Assembly: GCF_036053395.1 (NCBI RefSeq)
Contig: NZ_CP107942.1
Coordinates: forward strand, 5,236,501 to 5,300,500
Length of the DNA: 64,000 nt
Reading direction: 5' to 3'
Source: Actinoplanes sp. NBC_00393
GTDB lineage: Bacteria > Actinomycetota > Actinomycetes > Mycobacteriales > Micromonosporaceae
In this document: positions 45,489 through 55,153 of the stretch, one piece after another
Layout: the number at the start of each line of letters is the position of its first letter
Numbering within the stretch: position 1 is the stretch's first letter
The notes under the pieces: model-generated
The model's database searches: none
Told to the model about the DNA's origin: nothing
What the model saw: the letters and a program-made list of their open reading frames with translations, nothing else
Translations under genes and position numbers: made by a program

Positions 45489-45506
45489 AGCGAAAAAGAG
45501 TTCGCT
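45489..45506. promoter_or_regulatory. Small inverted repeat before the helicase gene
   Basis: AGCGAA-aaagag-TTCGCT, perfect 6-bp arms, ends 16 bp before the helicase ATG. It is AT-rich relative to its surroundings and could be a hairpin near the ribosome site or an operator. Support is positional only. Confidence 0.35.
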
Positions 45507-45522
45507 TTGGTGCAATCGGGAC

Positions 45523-48500
45523 ATGAGAGACAGCGCCGAGGTACGCGCAGCCCTGCACGCCTGGCGGGACAGCCTCGTCGACCTGGGCGACACGAACCGG
45601 CTGATCAGCTTCCCGACCGACCACCCGGACCTGGTGGAGATAGTCGGCCCGGAACCGGAGGCCATGCTCGCCGCCCTGCACGCCGGGCGCGAGTGTGGAC
45701 TGGTCGGCACCGGCGCCGACCCGGACCGGCACGCCGCGGCGGATCAGGTGCTGCGTACCGAACTGCCTGACGCGTCGCTGGACGCCACGCTGCGCCGGAT
45801 GATGAAGAAGGCCCGGCAGGAGTATCTGGACCGGGGCGTGTCGGTGCTGCATCTGACGCTCGGCCTGCTGCGCTGGCGGGACGAGGCGGATCAGCCGTCC
45901 GCGAGCCCGGTCCTGCTGCTGCCGGTGGAGCTGGTCGCGACCGGCCCCGGCGACCCGCCCCGGCTGCGGCTGCGCGACGACGACCCGATTCTGAACCCGG
46001 CCCTGGCCATCCGGCTGCGCCGTCTCGGGATCGAGCCACCGGCCGGCGGCGAGGACGTCACCCGCGTCTGGTCGGAGCTGCAGGGCGCGGTGGCGCGCCG
46101 CCGCGGCTGGCACGTGGAGCGGACGGTGTTCCTGTCGCTGCTGACCTTCCACAAGGAGGCGATCTACCGGGACCTGCTGGTCAACGAGGACCGGATCCTC
46201 GGACACCCGGTGGTGCAGGCGCTGGCCTCGACCGGCACCGGCCGGCAGACCGACGCGTTCCGGTTCAACCCGATCGCGGCCACCGACATCGACCGGGTGG
46301 CGGCGCCCGAGCACGTACCGCTGGTCCTGGACGCCGACGCGTCGCAGCGGGCCTGCATCGCGGCCGCGGTGGCGGGCCGCAGCTTCGTGATGGACGGTCC
46401 GCCGGGCACCGGCAAGTCGCAGACCATCGCCAACATGATCGGTTGCCTGCTGCACGCCGGGAAGCGGGTGCTGTTCGTCTCGGAGAAGGCGGCCGCGCTC
46501 GACGTGGTGCACCACCGGCTGGTGGAGGCCGGTCTGGACCGGTACGTGCTGGAGCTGCACGGCCACAAGGCTGGGCGCAAGGAGGTGGCGACCGCCCTGG
46601 CTGCCGCGCTGGACGACGGGCACGCTCCGCGGGGCACGGCGAGCGCGCCGGACCGGCGTGGCACCCGGGAGCGGCGCGAGCAGCTGAGCACGTACGCCGA
46701 GGCGATGAACGAGGTACGCCAGCCACTCAACCGCAGTCTCCACGATGTCCTCGGACTCTGCGCCCAGCTCGCCGAGGCGCCCGCCGCCCCGGTGCCGGTG
46801 GTGCCGCCGGCGACCGTCACGCCGGAGTCGGTACGCCGGGTCCGGGAAGCCGCCGACCGTCTGGCCGCGTCCTGGCGTACCGCGGTGGAGCGGGACGACC
46901 TGCCGTGGCGCGACGTGATGAAGCGGGAGCCGCTCGACGCCATCCTGTCCAAGGCGGAGCGGGCGCTGACCGGCCTGACCCGGACGGTCAAGGACGACAA
47001 GGCCCCGGCCGCCGCCTTCGGGCTGGGCAGCCCGGACGACGCCGGCACCCTGGCCCGGCTGGCCGCGCACGCCGGCAAGCGCCCGCCGCAGGTCCGCGAC
47101 GAGTGGCTGACCGGCCCCGGCCTGGACCCGGTCCGGGAGGCCGCGCAGGCTCTCGGCCGGGATCTCACCACGGTCCGGGCGGCGCGGGAGGCGGCCACCC
47201 GGCGGGCCGGGGCGGCCTGGTCGGCGCTGCCGGTGCCGGCCGAGCTGCCCGGCGTGCCGGATCTGAGCGTGCTGACCCCGGAGGCGGTGGATCTGGACCC
47301 GCTGACCGCCGCCGAGGCGGACCGGCAGGCGAAGCAGTGCACCGAAGCCGCCGACGAGCTGGAACGGCACCGGGCAGCGATCGACAAGGTGACCGCGAAG
47401 CTGGGGCTGCCCAAGGCGGTAACGGTCGCCGACATCGGGCGGATCGCGGATATCGCCGAGCTGGGTACGCGGAAGAACAAGCCGGAACAGTTCTGGTTCA
47501 CGCCGGGCGCGGCGGCCACCGTCACGACCGGGGTGCAGGCGCTGCGGCGGGCGTTGGAGAACCTGGTCGCGGCCGAGGTACGCGCCCGCCCGTTCTTCGC
47601 CGAGGCGATCCTCACCCAGCCGGTCGAGGAGCTGGCCGACCGGTTCGCCCGGGTGCACCGCGGGTGGCGCAAGCTGCTCGGCGCGTACCGGCACGACCGG
47701 CGGATCGTAGCGGCGTTCGTGCTGCCCACGGCCGCGGTGCGGGACGCGCTACCCCGGCTGGAGACCGCGGTGGCCTGGCAGCGGGCCCGGCAGGACCTGA
47801 GCGCGGCGGAGCAGGCGTACGGTCCCGCGCTGGGCCGGTACTGGCAGGGACCGGGGACCGACTTCCCGGCGATCGAGGAGGCTCTGCAGGTCGTCGAGCA
47901 GGGGCTGCGATCGGCGCCGCCGGCCGCGGTGAACGCCGTCGCCGCGTACGCCTGCGCCGCGAAACCCGATCCCGAGCTGATCCGCCTGGCCACTGCCGCC
48001 CGTGACGCCGTGCTGGCCCATCAGCCCGGCCCGTACGCCGCCGACCGTCCCGAGCTGCTCTCCGGCCCGATCGAGACCGCGGTCGCCTGGCTGCGGGCAC
48101 ACGCCACCGCCCTAGCCGCGGTGGCCGCCGTGGTGCACGCGTACGACGTGGCGACCGGGCGCACCCTGGACTTCGCCGAGGTCAGCCTGCTCGGACGGCT
48201 ACGGCAGGAGGTCGCCGACGCGGAGGCGGGACTGTCCACGGGCGCCGCCCGGTATGCGGAGGTGTTCGGTGACGCGTACCGGGGCTCGGAAACCGACGAA
48301 GCGGCCCTGGCCGCGGCTGTCGCCTGGGCCGGCACCGCTCGCGCCCTGCTCACCGGCTCGGACGCCGCGCTCACCGCGGCCCAGGCCACCGCGCTGCGTA
48401 ACCTGCGACCGGTCACCGGCCTGGCCAAGCTGGCCGAGCAGTGGGCCGAGGCGCGGCAGGCGGTGTTGCAGGCGTTCGCCCCGGCCCGGCGCGCGCAACT

Positions 48501-50328
48501 CGGCGAGGAACTGGCCGATCCGGACCGGGCGCGCGCGTTCCTGCAGCGGATCCGCGCCGACGCCGGCGGCCAGGAGGAGTGGTTCGCCGCGCAGGACGCG
48601 CGGGCCGTGCTCAGCGGGTACGGCCTGGAGGGCGCCGTCGACTTCTGCGCCGACCGCGGGGTGGCGGCTGAACAGGTCCGCCCGGCGGTCGAGCGGGCGC
48701 TGTTCCGGGCCTGGGCGGACGCGGTGATCCAGGCCGACCACCGGTTGCGCCCGTGGCGGGCCGCCGACCGGGACCGGCTGGTCGCCGAGTTCCGCACCCT
48801 GGACGGCCGGCTGTCCGCCTCGGCGGTCGACGACATCGCCGAGGCAGTGGCCGCACGCCGACCGCCCTCGGACAGCCCGGAGGCGGACCTGGTCCGCCGG
48901 GAGGCGATGAAGGCGAGCCGGCACCTGCCCGTCCGGGAGCTGATCGGCAAGGCCCGCGACCTGGTCCTCGGGCTGCGGCCGTGCTTCCTGATGTCGCCGC
49001 TGACGGTGAGCCAGTCGCTGCCGCCGGACCTGCGGTTCGACGTGGTGATCTTCGACGAGGCGTCCCAGGTGACCCCGGCCGACGCGGTGAACTGCATCTA
49101 CCGCGGCACCGCGCTGATCACCGCCGGTGACGACCGGCAGCTGCCGCCGACCACGTTCTTCGACCGGGCCTTGAGCGCGGTCGACGAGGACGAGCCGGAG
49201 CTGGCGGTGCTCGACTTCGAATCGGTGCTGGAGCTGGCGAAGGGCTGCGGCGCGTTCCCCAGCCTGGGTCTGAACTGGCACTACCGCAGCCGGCATGAGG
49301 CGCTGATCGCGTTCTCGAACCACGAGTTCTACCAGGGGCGGCTCAGCGTCTTCCCGAGCGCCGGGGCGGGCGGGCCGGACACCGGTGTCGCTTTGCTGCC
49401 GGCCGGCGGGGTGTACCGGCGCAGCAGCGGCCGGGACAACCCGGTCGAGGCGGAGCGGGTGGCCGAGCGGATCGTGCACCACTTCACCAGCCGGCCCGGC
49501 CTGTCACTCGGCGTGGTCACCTTCTCGGTGGCGCAGGCCGAGGCGATCGAACGGGCCGTCGAGCGGGTCGCGGCCGGACGCCCCGAACTGGAGCGAATCC
49601 TCGACGACGACCGGCTGCACGGCTTCTTCGTGAAGAGCCTGGAGGCCGTGCAGGGCGACGAGCGCGACGTGATGATCTTCTCGATCGGGTACGGCTTCGA
49701 CGAGACCGGCAAGATCAGCGCCAACTTCGGGGCGCTGAACCGGCCGAACGGCTGGCGCCGGCTCAACGTGGCGATCACCCGGGCCCGCTACCGGGTGGAG
49801 ATCGTCACCTCGATCACCGCGCGCGACGTCCCGGAGACCGACAACGAGGGCGTACGCCTGCTCGCGTCCTACCTCGACTACGCCGAGCGCGGTCCGGCCG
49901 CCCTGGAGCGGTCGATCCCGGAGCGGGCGGCCGGCGAGCCGGACGGCCCGTTCCAGGAGTCGGTGCTGGCCACGGTCCGGTCCTGGGGTTACCCGGTGCA
50001 CCCGGCGCTGGGCTGGGCGGGCGGCCGGGTGGACCTGGGTGTGCGGCCGCCGGACCGCCCGGACGCCGGGTACGCCCTGGGGATCCGGTGCGACGGGACC
50101 GCGTACGGGGACTGCCCGGCGGCCCGCGACCGCGACCGGCTCAGCGAGCAGGTGCTGCTCGGCCTCGGCTGGACGCTGCACCGGATCTGGTCGATCGCCT
50201 GGTACCGCGACCGGGAGGGCGAGGAGGCCCGGCTGCGCGCGGCCATCGAACGGGCCATCGGCGGCCGCAGCACCCTGCCGGAACGGCACGCCTCAGGAAG
50301 CAGCGCGGTAAAGGCGATCAGCGGCTGA
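45523..50328 (+). CDS. DUF4011 / SF1 helicase with C-terminal nuclease-like domain
   Basis: 1601 residues. The N-terminal DUF4011-like block has LVDLGDTNRLISF. SF1 helicase motifs: Walker A DGPPGTGKSQT (about 290), motif II IFDEASQ (about 1175), motif III TAGDDRQLPPT, motif IV WHYRSRHE, motif V EAVQGDERD (about 1376) and motif VI NVAITRARYR (about 1414). A long insert of about 850 residues separates motifs I and II. The last 100 residues match the MTES_1575-type nuclease fold (GGRVDLGV, then LGIRCDG and RDRDRLSEQVLLGLGW). From memory the family reads GIECDG and YH; here they are GIRCDG and YG, so the nuclease may be inactive. The last residues overlap a 39-bp duplicated segment. Repair or phage defence is inferred. 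Confidence 0.9.
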   Translation: MRDSAEVRAALHAWRDSLVDLGDTNRLISFPTDHPDLVEIVGPEPEAMLAALHAGRECGLVGTGADPDRHAAADQVLRTELPDASLDATLRRMMKKARQEYLDRGVSVLHLTLGLLRWRDEADQPSASPVLLLPVELVATGPGDPPRLRLRDDDPILNPALAIRLRRLGIEPPAGGEDVTRVWSELQGAVARRRGWHVERTVFLSLLTFHKEAIYRDLLVNEDRILGHPVVQALASTGTGRQTDAFRFNPIAATDIDRVAAPEHVPLVLDADASQRACIAAAVAGRSFVMDGPPGTGKSQTIANMIGCLLHAGKRVLFVSEKAAALDVVHHRLVEAGLDRYVLELHGHKAGRKEVATALAAALDDGHAPRGTASAPDRRGTRERREQLSTYAEAMNEVRQPLNRSLHDVLGLCAQLAEAPAAPVPVVPPATVTPESVRRVREAADRLAASWRTAVERDDLPWRDVMKREPLDAILSKAERALTGLTRTVKDDKAPAAAFGLGSPDDAGTLARLAAHAGKRPPQVRDEWLTGPGLDPVREAAQALGRDLTTVRAAREAATRRAGAAWSALPVPAELPGVPDLSVLTPEAVDLDPLTAAEADRQAKQCTEAADELERHRAAIDKVTAKLGLPKAVTVADIGRIADIAELGTRKNKPEQFWFTPGAAATVTTGVQALRRALENLVAAEVRARPFFAEAILTQPVEELADRFARVHRGWRKLLGAYRHDRRIVAAFVLPTAAVRDALPRLETAVAWQRARQDLSAAEQAYGPALGRYWQGPGTDFPAIEEALQVVEQGLRSAPPAAVNAVAAYACAAKPDPELIRLATAARDAVLAHQPGPYAADRPELLSGPIETAVAWLRAHATALAAVAAVVHAYDVATGRTLDFAEVSLLGRLRQEVADAEAGLSTGAARYAEVFGDAYRGSETDEAALAAAVAWAGTARALLTGSDAALTAAQATALRNLRPVTGLAKLAEQWAEARQAVLQAFAPARRAQLGEELADPDRARAFLQRIRADAGGQEEWFAAQDARAVLSGYGLEGAVDFCADRGVAAEQVRPAVERALFRAWADAVIQADHRLRPWRAADRDRLVAEFRTLDGRLSASAVDDIAEAVAARRPPSDSPEADLVRREAMKASRHLPVRELIGKARDLVLGLRPCFLMSPLTVSQSLPPDLRFDVVIFDEASQVTPADAVNCIYRGTALITAGDDRQLPPTTFFDRALSAVDEDEPELAVLDFESVLELAKGCGAFPSLGLNWHYRSRHEALIAFSNHEFYQGRLSVFPSAGAGGPDTGVALLPAGGVYRRSSGRDNPVEAERVAERIVHHFTSRPGLSLGVVTFSVAQAEAIERAVERVAAGRPELERILDDDRLHGFFVKSLEAVQGDERDVMIFSIGYGFDETGKISANFGALNRPNGWRRLNVAITRARYRVEIVTSITARDVPETDNEGVRLLASYLDYAERGPAALERSIPERAAGEPDGPFQESVLATVRSWGYPVHPALGWAGGRVDLGVRPPDRPDAGYALGIRCDGTAYGDCPAARDRDRLSEQVLLGLGWTLHRIWSIAWYRDREGEEARLRAAIERAIGGRSTLPERHASGSSAVKAISG

Positions 50329-50381
50329 TGCCGAACGACACTCCTCAGGAAGCAGCGCGGTAAAGGCGATCAGCGGCTGAT
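50291..50381. repeat. 39-bp direct duplication spanning two convergent gene ends
   Basis: The same 39 bp, starting CCTCAGGAAGCAGCGCGG, occurs at 50291-50329 and 50343-50381, a 52-bp period. The second copy encodes the end of the minus-strand CapD-like protein. The first supplies the final codons and TGA of the helicase gene. The helicase C-terminus therefore derives from antisense CapD sequence. Confidence 0.9.
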
Positions 50382-52180
50382 TCCGCAGCACACAGACCGG
50401 CGAGCCGGGCGATCACTTCGCCCGGCTCGCCGTCCACTTGGAGCCGGGCCACCTGCGCCGCGTCCAGCGGCGGCACCTCGACGTGCGAGATCAGCGGATG
50501 GAACGGCCGCCGGTCCACCTCGCCGGCGCCGAACAGGGTCTCGGTGAGCTTCTCCCCCGGCCGCAGCCCGGTGTAGCGGATGTCCACCGGCGCCGGCGCG
50601 AGCTGCGCCATCTGCCGGGCCACCTCGGCGATCTTGACCGGCTCGCCCATCTCCAGGACCAGCGCCTCGCCGCCCCCGCCGATCGCCGCCGCCTGGATGA
50701 CCAGGTGCACGGCCTCCTGGATGGTCATGAAGTACCGGCTGACCTCGGGGTGGGTCACGGTGACCGGCCCGCCGTCGGCGATCTGCGCGCTGAACGTGGT
50801 GAAGACCGACCCGCGGCTGCCGAGCACGTTGCCGAAGCGCACGCTCAGGAAGCTGCCCTCGCGGTGCCGCGCGGTCCAGGCGGTGAGCCGCTCGGTGATC
50901 CGTTTCGAATAGCCCAGCACGCTGGTCGGGTCGGCCGCCTTGTCGGTGGAGATGTTCACGAACCGCTCCACGTGCTCGGTCGCGTCCAGCACGTTGCGGG
51001 TGCCGAGCACGTTCGTCTTGACCGCCTCGGCGGGGTAGCGCTGCAGCAGCGCGAGATGCTTGAGCGCCGCGGCGTGGAACACCACCTGCGGCCGCCGGGT
51101 GCGGAAGATGGCCCGGATCTGCTCGGCGTCGCGCAGGTCGGCCAGGATCACCGCGGGGTCGTCGAGCCGGCCGTGCGCGTCCATCGAGAGCTGGACCGCC
51201 TGCAGCGCGCTCTCGTCACGGTCCAGCATCATCAGCTCGGCCGGCCGGAAGTGGTGGATCTGCCGGCACAGCTCGGAGCCGATCGACCCGCCGGCTCCGG
51301 TCACCAGGATCCGCTTGCCGGTCAGATAGCCGGCGATCGCGTCCAGGTCGGTCTCGATCTGGTGGCGCCCGAGCAGGTCGGTGACCTGCACGTCCCGGAT
51401 GTCCTCGACGGCCACCGGATGGTCCATCAGCTCGCTCACCGACGGCACCACCTTGAAGGTGGCGCCGGCCGCGAGCGTCCGGTCCCGGATGTCACGCACC
51501 AGCTCGGCCTCGGCGTTCGCCACGGCGAACACCAGCACGGACGCACCGGTCGCGGCGAGCACGGGGCCGATGTCGTGACGAGAACCCCGCACCGGTACGC
51601 CGAGCACGTGCAACCTGCGCTTGTGCGGGTCGTCGTCGATCAGCCCGACCGGAAGGTACCGCCCGCCGGGGTCGTGCAGCATCGAGCGCAGCAGCAGAGC
51701 GCCCGCCTCACCGGCGCCGAAGAGCACGACCGGCGCGGCGGTGCGCACGTCCGGGCGGCGGCTGCGGTGGCGGAGACTGCGGTGGGCGTACCGGACGGCG
51801 AGCATGCCGACCAGCGCGACCGCACCACCCACCACCGGGGCGCTCGCCGGGACGGGGTGCCGGGAAAGCAGGACGTCCACGACGAGCAGGCCCACGGCGG
51901 TGGCGCCGGTGGTGACCGCGACGGCACGGATCTCGTCGAAGCTCGCGTACCGATAGCGGCCACGGTAGAGGTGCCGGGTGTGACCGATCGCAGCCTGCAG
52001 GACGACCGCGAGCAGCACCGCAGCGGCGGTCCCGGCGAGCCGTTTACTGCTCAGGTCACCGCCGAAGCGGGTGAGCACTGCGGCGAACAGGCCGGCCGCC
52101 CAGGCCACACTGTCCACCAGCAGCGGGATCAGACGGCGGTGGCGCATCGTCCGGGCCCGTACGTCGTCCCACGAGAACAT
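50345..52180 (-). CDS. CapD/FlaA1-type membrane nucleotide-sugar epimerase/dehydratase
   Basis: 611 residues. Four membrane helices lie in the first 140 residues. A CoA-binding-like Rossmann domain follows (FGAGEAGALLLRSM), then the SDR domain with TGAGGSIGSELCRQI, AALKHLALLQ, STDKAADPTSVLGYSKR and GLRPGEKL. It makes a modified UDP-sugar (dehydratase or epimerase) for surface polysaccharide. It is divergent from the Wzz/BY-kinase-like gene across a 138-bp AT-rich promoter region. Its 3' end is the source of the 39-bp duplication. Confidence 0.92.
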   Translation of the reverse strand: MFSWDDVRARTMRHRRLIPLLVDSVAWAAGLFAAVLTRFGGDLSSKRLAGTAAAVLLAVVLQAAIGHTRHLYRGRYRYASFDEIRAVAVTTGATAVGLLVVDVLLSRHPVPASAPVVGGAVALVGMLAVRYAHRSLRHRSRRPDVRTAAPVVLFGAGEAGALLLRSMLHDPGGRYLPVGLIDDDPHKRRLHVLGVPVRGSRHDIGPVLAATGASVLVFAVANAEAELVRDIRDRTLAAGATFKVVPSVSELMDHPVAVEDIRDVQVTDLLGRHQIETDLDAIAGYLTGKRILVTGAGGSIGSELCRQIHHFRPAELMMLDRDESALQAVQLSMDAHGRLDDPAVILADLRDAEQIRAIFRTRRPQVVFHAAALKHLALLQRYPAEAVKTNVLGTRNVLDATEHVERFVNISTDKAADPTSVLGYSKRITERLTAWTARHREGSFLSVRFGNVLGSRGSVFTTFSAQIADGGPVTVTHPEVSRYFMTIQEAVHLVIQAAAIGGGGEALVLEMGEPVKIAEVARQMAQLAPAPVDIRYTGLRPGEKLTETLFGAGEVDRRPFHPLISHVEVPPLDAAQVARLQVDGEPGEVIARLAGLCAAESAADRLYRAAS

Positions 52181-52318
52181 GATCGTCCTCCAGCCACGCC
52201 AGCCCGGTCACCGCCAGCTTATCAATCTATATCATCCTAAAGGGGACTTTTCTTATACGGGCTCTCCGGGGTGGATCGCGCCATATCGTGGCAGTGGCCA
52301 CGGAACGGGGAGGTCTGC
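52181..52318. promoter_or_regulatory. AT-rich divergent promoter of the polysaccharide genes
   Basis: The segment TATCAATCTATATCATCC and CTTTTCTTATACGG (about 52219-52260) is the most AT-rich stretch nearby and should hold promoters for both the CapD-like gene and the kinase-flippase-polymerase operon. No specific operator is called. Confidence 0.4.
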
Positions 52319-53779
52319 ATGGGCCTACGCGACTACCTCCTTGTCGCCCAGCGGCACTGGTGGCTGGTGGTGGGCTCGATCCTGCTCGCGCTCGGCGGGG
52401 CCCAGGTGGTCAACATGCGCACCACCCCGGTGTACGCCGCCCACGTGACGTTCTTCTTCAGCACCCCGTCCGACGTCGCGGCTGACCTCTATCCCGGCAG
52501 CATGTTCTCCACGAGCCGGATGGCCACCTACGCCGAACTGCTGGACAGCGACGAGATCGTGGTGCCGCTGGCCCGCTCGCTGGGCACCGGCCTGACCACG
52601 ACCGAGCTGCGCGAGCAGATCAGCGCCGAGGCCGTCGCCGACACCGTCATGCTCGAGGTCACCGTGGAGGACCGGTCGCCGGATCGAGCCGTGATGCTCA
52701 CCTCCAAACTCGCCGCGCAGTTCAAGAGCACGGTGGAGAGCCTGGAACGCAGCGCAGACACCGACGGCCCGGCGGTACGCGTGGAGATCGTCAACGGCCC
52801 CTACCTGGACGACGACCTGGTCGCGCCGCAGCCGCTGAACACCTTCGCCCTCGCCCTGATGGCCGGGCTGATCCTCGGCGCCGGGTCGGCCGTGCTCCGC
52901 GAGGTCTCCGACGCCACCGTCCGCAACGCCGAGTCGCTGCAGACCCTCACCACGGCGCCGGTGCTGGCGCGGGTGCCGTCCGACGGGCGGGCGCCGTCAC
53001 GTCCGGGGCCCTTCGTCTCGGATCACAACTCCGCGCGTACCGAGGCGCTGCGCCAGGTCCGCACCCTGCTGCAGTCGGCCGCGGCCGGCACCTCGCTGAA
53101 GACGCTCGCGGTCACCAGCGCGGTGCCCGGGGAGGGCCGCTCGGCGACCACCTGCAGTCTGGCGCTGCTGTTCGCCGAGACCGGGCAGCGGGTGCTGGTC
53201 GTCGACGCGGAACTGCGCCGGCCCCGGCTGGCGAAGTTTCTCGGCCGGGACGACTCGGCCGGGCTGAGCAGCGTACTGAACGGCTCGGTGACCGTCGATC
53301 AGGCGCTGCAGCCCTGGGGCGCCGGGCTGTGGCTGCTGGCCGGCGGGCATCCGCCGCCGAACCCGAGCGAGCTGCTCAGCTCGCCGCGGATGACCGAGGT
53401 GGTGGATGAGGTCCGCCGCCGTTTCGACGTGGTGATCTTCGACTGCCCGCCGCTCCTGCCGGTCACCGACGGTGAGGTGGTCGCGGCCCGGGCCGACGGC
53501 ACCCTGCTGGTGGTCCGGTTCAGCAAGACGACCGGCGCCCAGGTGACCGCCGCGGTGCGCGCCCTGCACGGGGTGAACGCGACGCTGCTCGGCTGCGTGC
53601 TCAACATGGTCCCGCGCAAGGCCACCGACGCCTTCCCGCACTTCGACGAGTACGTCGCCCCGCCGCCGTCGGACAAGCGCAAACCGCGCTGGTGGAGCCG
53701 CACGATGCTGATCCCCGAGCTGATCGGGGTGCGCCTGGTTTCGCCCGATCCGCCCACCGGGACGATCTTCGCTGGCTAG
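52319..53779 (+). CDS. Wzz/BY-kinase-like polysaccharide chain-length protein
   Basis: 486 residues. Two membrane helices (about 14-32 and 178-198) flank an extracytoplasmic Wzz domain. The C-terminal domain resembles bacterial tyrosine kinases: VPGEGRSATT as Walker A (about 270), VVDAELRRPRL as Walker A' and VIFDCPPLLPVTD as Walker B. The usual Walker A is GEGKS; here Lys is Arg. The C-terminus has one Tyr instead of the usual tyrosine cluster. It probably sets polymer length and may be a weak or inactive kinase. The ATG at 52319 has GGGGAGG upstream. First gene of the operon. Confidence 0.87.
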   Translation: MGLRDYLLVAQRHWWLVVGSILLALGGAQVVNMRTTPVYAAHVTFFFSTPSDVAADLYPGSMFSTSRMATYAELLDSDEIVVPLARSLGTGLTTTELREQISAEAVADTVMLEVTVEDRSPDRAVMLTSKLAAQFKSTVESLERSADTDGPAVRVEIVNGPYLDDDLVAPQPLNTFALALMAGLILGAGSAVLREVSDATVRNAESLQTLTTAPVLARVPSDGRAPSRPGPFVSDHNSARTEALRQVRTLLQSAAAGTSLKTLAVTSAVPGEGRSATTCSLALLFAETGQRVLVVDAELRRPRLAKFLGRDDSAGLSSVLNGSVTVDQALQPWGAGLWLLAGGHPPPNPSELLSSPRMTEVVDEVRRRFDVVIFDCPPLLPVTDGEVVAARADGTLLVVRFSKTTGAQVTAAVRALHGVNATLLGCVLNMVPRKATDAFPHFDEYVAPPPSDKRKPRWWSRTMLIPELIGVRLVSPDPPTGTIFAG

Positions 53780-53802
53780 GCTCCGAGCGAGGGGGACAAC
53801 TG

Positions 53803-53868
53803 ATGGCCGCACGCGAGGTGCTTGAGCAGGCGATGGTCCCGGTCGACCCGGCGAATGTCCGGCGGTGA
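53803..53868 (+). CDS. Possible 21-codon leader peptide
   Basis: ATG at 53803 has a good GAGGGGGAC ribosome site and encodes a 21-residue peptide ending at TGA 53866-53868. It overlaps the start of the flippase frame (ATG 53855) by 14 nt. It could couple translation to the flippase gene, which has no clear ribosome site of its own. No homology is recognised, and it may be the remnant of a longer gene. Confidence 0.35.
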   Translation: MAAREVLEQAMVPVDPANVRR

Positions 53869-55153
53869 CCGCCGCACGCTCGGATCGCTGCTGCGCACCG
53901 TTCCGGCCGCCGTCCGGCGCGACTACGCCGGCACCCTGCTGGCGCAGTGGTTCGTCCTCGGCTCCGGTCTCTTCCTGTTCCACCTCGTGGCGGCGCGGGG
54001 CGGCGTCGACGGGTTCGCGTACTACCAGATCGCCCGCGGGGCGGTGAGCTCCTTCCAGCCGCTGGTCACCGCCGGTCTCGGCCAAGGTCTGCAGCGCTAC
54101 CTGCCGCGTACGCACGCCGGCACCGAACGACTGGCCCGCCAGGCATTCCTCACCGAGGTGTGCATAGTCGGGGTCTTCGCGCTCGGCGGTCTCGCGCTCA
54201 GCCCCTGGCTGGCCGGCTTCCTCGGCCTCGGCGGCGGGGCGGCAGCGGTCGGCGCGGTGCTGGTCATGATCACCGGCACGTGTCTGTGCTCGCTGGCCGC
54301 CTCCGCGCTGCGCGGCACACACCAGGTCACGCACGCCAACATCATCACCGCGGTCGGCCTGGGCCTGATCCCGCTCATCGCCTTCCCGCTGGCCGACCGG
54401 ATCGACACCTTCCTGATCATCCAGGGCGCGGGCATGTCAGTGGTCGCGGTCTGGGGCGCGGCCTCGGTCCGCCGCCAGCGTCCGGCGCCGCCGGCACCGC
54501 ACCACGTCGGCGAGCCGACGATGCAGACCCTTCTCCGGTACGGCGTACGCCGCCTGCCCGGCGACATGGCGCTGCCGGCCCTGTTCACCTATCCCACCTT
54601 CACGGTCGCCGCCGTGCTGCCCGGCGGCCCCGAAGCCGGCTACGTCGGGTTCGCCACCTCCGCGGTCACCCTGATCTGCTCGTTCTTCGGCATGCTCACC
54701 CCGGTGCTGCTGCCCCGCCTGAGCCGCCTCTTCCACCGGCCCGGCGAGGACAGCGCCACCCTGCGGATGCTGACCAGCCTGCCGGTCTTCGCGGCCGGCC
54801 TGGCCACCGTGGCCGCCACGCTGTTCGCCCTGCTCGCGCCGGTGCTGATCCGCGGCTTCCTGGGGCCGGAGTTCGCCGCGGCCACCGGAGTGCTGCGCGC
54901 CGGGGTCGTCGCCGCAGTCCCGCTCGCCATGTTCTACGCCGCCCGGCCCACCCTGGACGCACTGCTGGAGACCCCGGTCATCAGCCGGCTGCTGCTCGTC
55001 AGCCTGGCCGTCGAGGTCCTGCTCACCCACGCGGCCCAGTCCCTGCTCACCCCGCCGTACGCCGCGGTCCTCGCCTTCTGCGCCGCGGCCGTCGTGCTCG
55101 GCGTCGGCTCGGAACGGCTGGTGGTGCGTGCCCTGCGCGGTGGGCCGCAGTGA
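53855..55153 (+). CDS. Wzx-like polysaccharide flippase
   Basis: 432 residues, about 12-14 membrane helices, with the general layout of the MOP/polysaccharide transporter superfamily (PGDMALPALFTYPTFTVAAVLPG, GFATSAVTLICSFFGMLTPVLLPRLS). It would flip lipid-linked repeat units across the membrane. ATG at 53855 is chosen; a TTG at 53822 is also in frame. Its TGA overlaps the polymerase GTG by 4 bp. Confidence 0.85.
   Translation: MSGGDRRTLGSLLRTVPAAVRRDYAGTLLAQWFVLGSGLFLFHLVAARGGVDGFAYYQIARGAVSSFQPLVTAGLGQGLQRYLPRTHAGTERLARQAFLTEVCIVGVFALGGLALSPWLAGFLGLGGGAAAVGAVLVMITGTCLCSLAASALRGTHQVTHANIITAVGLGLIPLIAFPLADRIDTFLIIQGAGMSVVAVWGAASVRRQRPAPPAPHHVGEPTMQTLLRYGVRRLPGDMALPALFTYPTFTVAAVLPGGPEAGYVGFATSAVTLICSFFGMLTPVLLPRLSRLFHRPGEDSATLRMLTSLPVFAAGLATVAATLFALLAPVLIRGFLGPEFAAATGVLRAGVVAAVPLAMFYAARPTLDALLETPVISRLLLVSLAVEVLLTHAAQSLLTPPYAAVLAFCAAAVVLGVGSERLVVRALRGGPQ

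Noticed and set aside
50291..50381. Attachment site or integration scar for the 39-bp direct repeat
   Set aside because: Both copies lie on the same side of the helicase gene, only 13 bp apart, and no integrase is present; a local duplication explains it.
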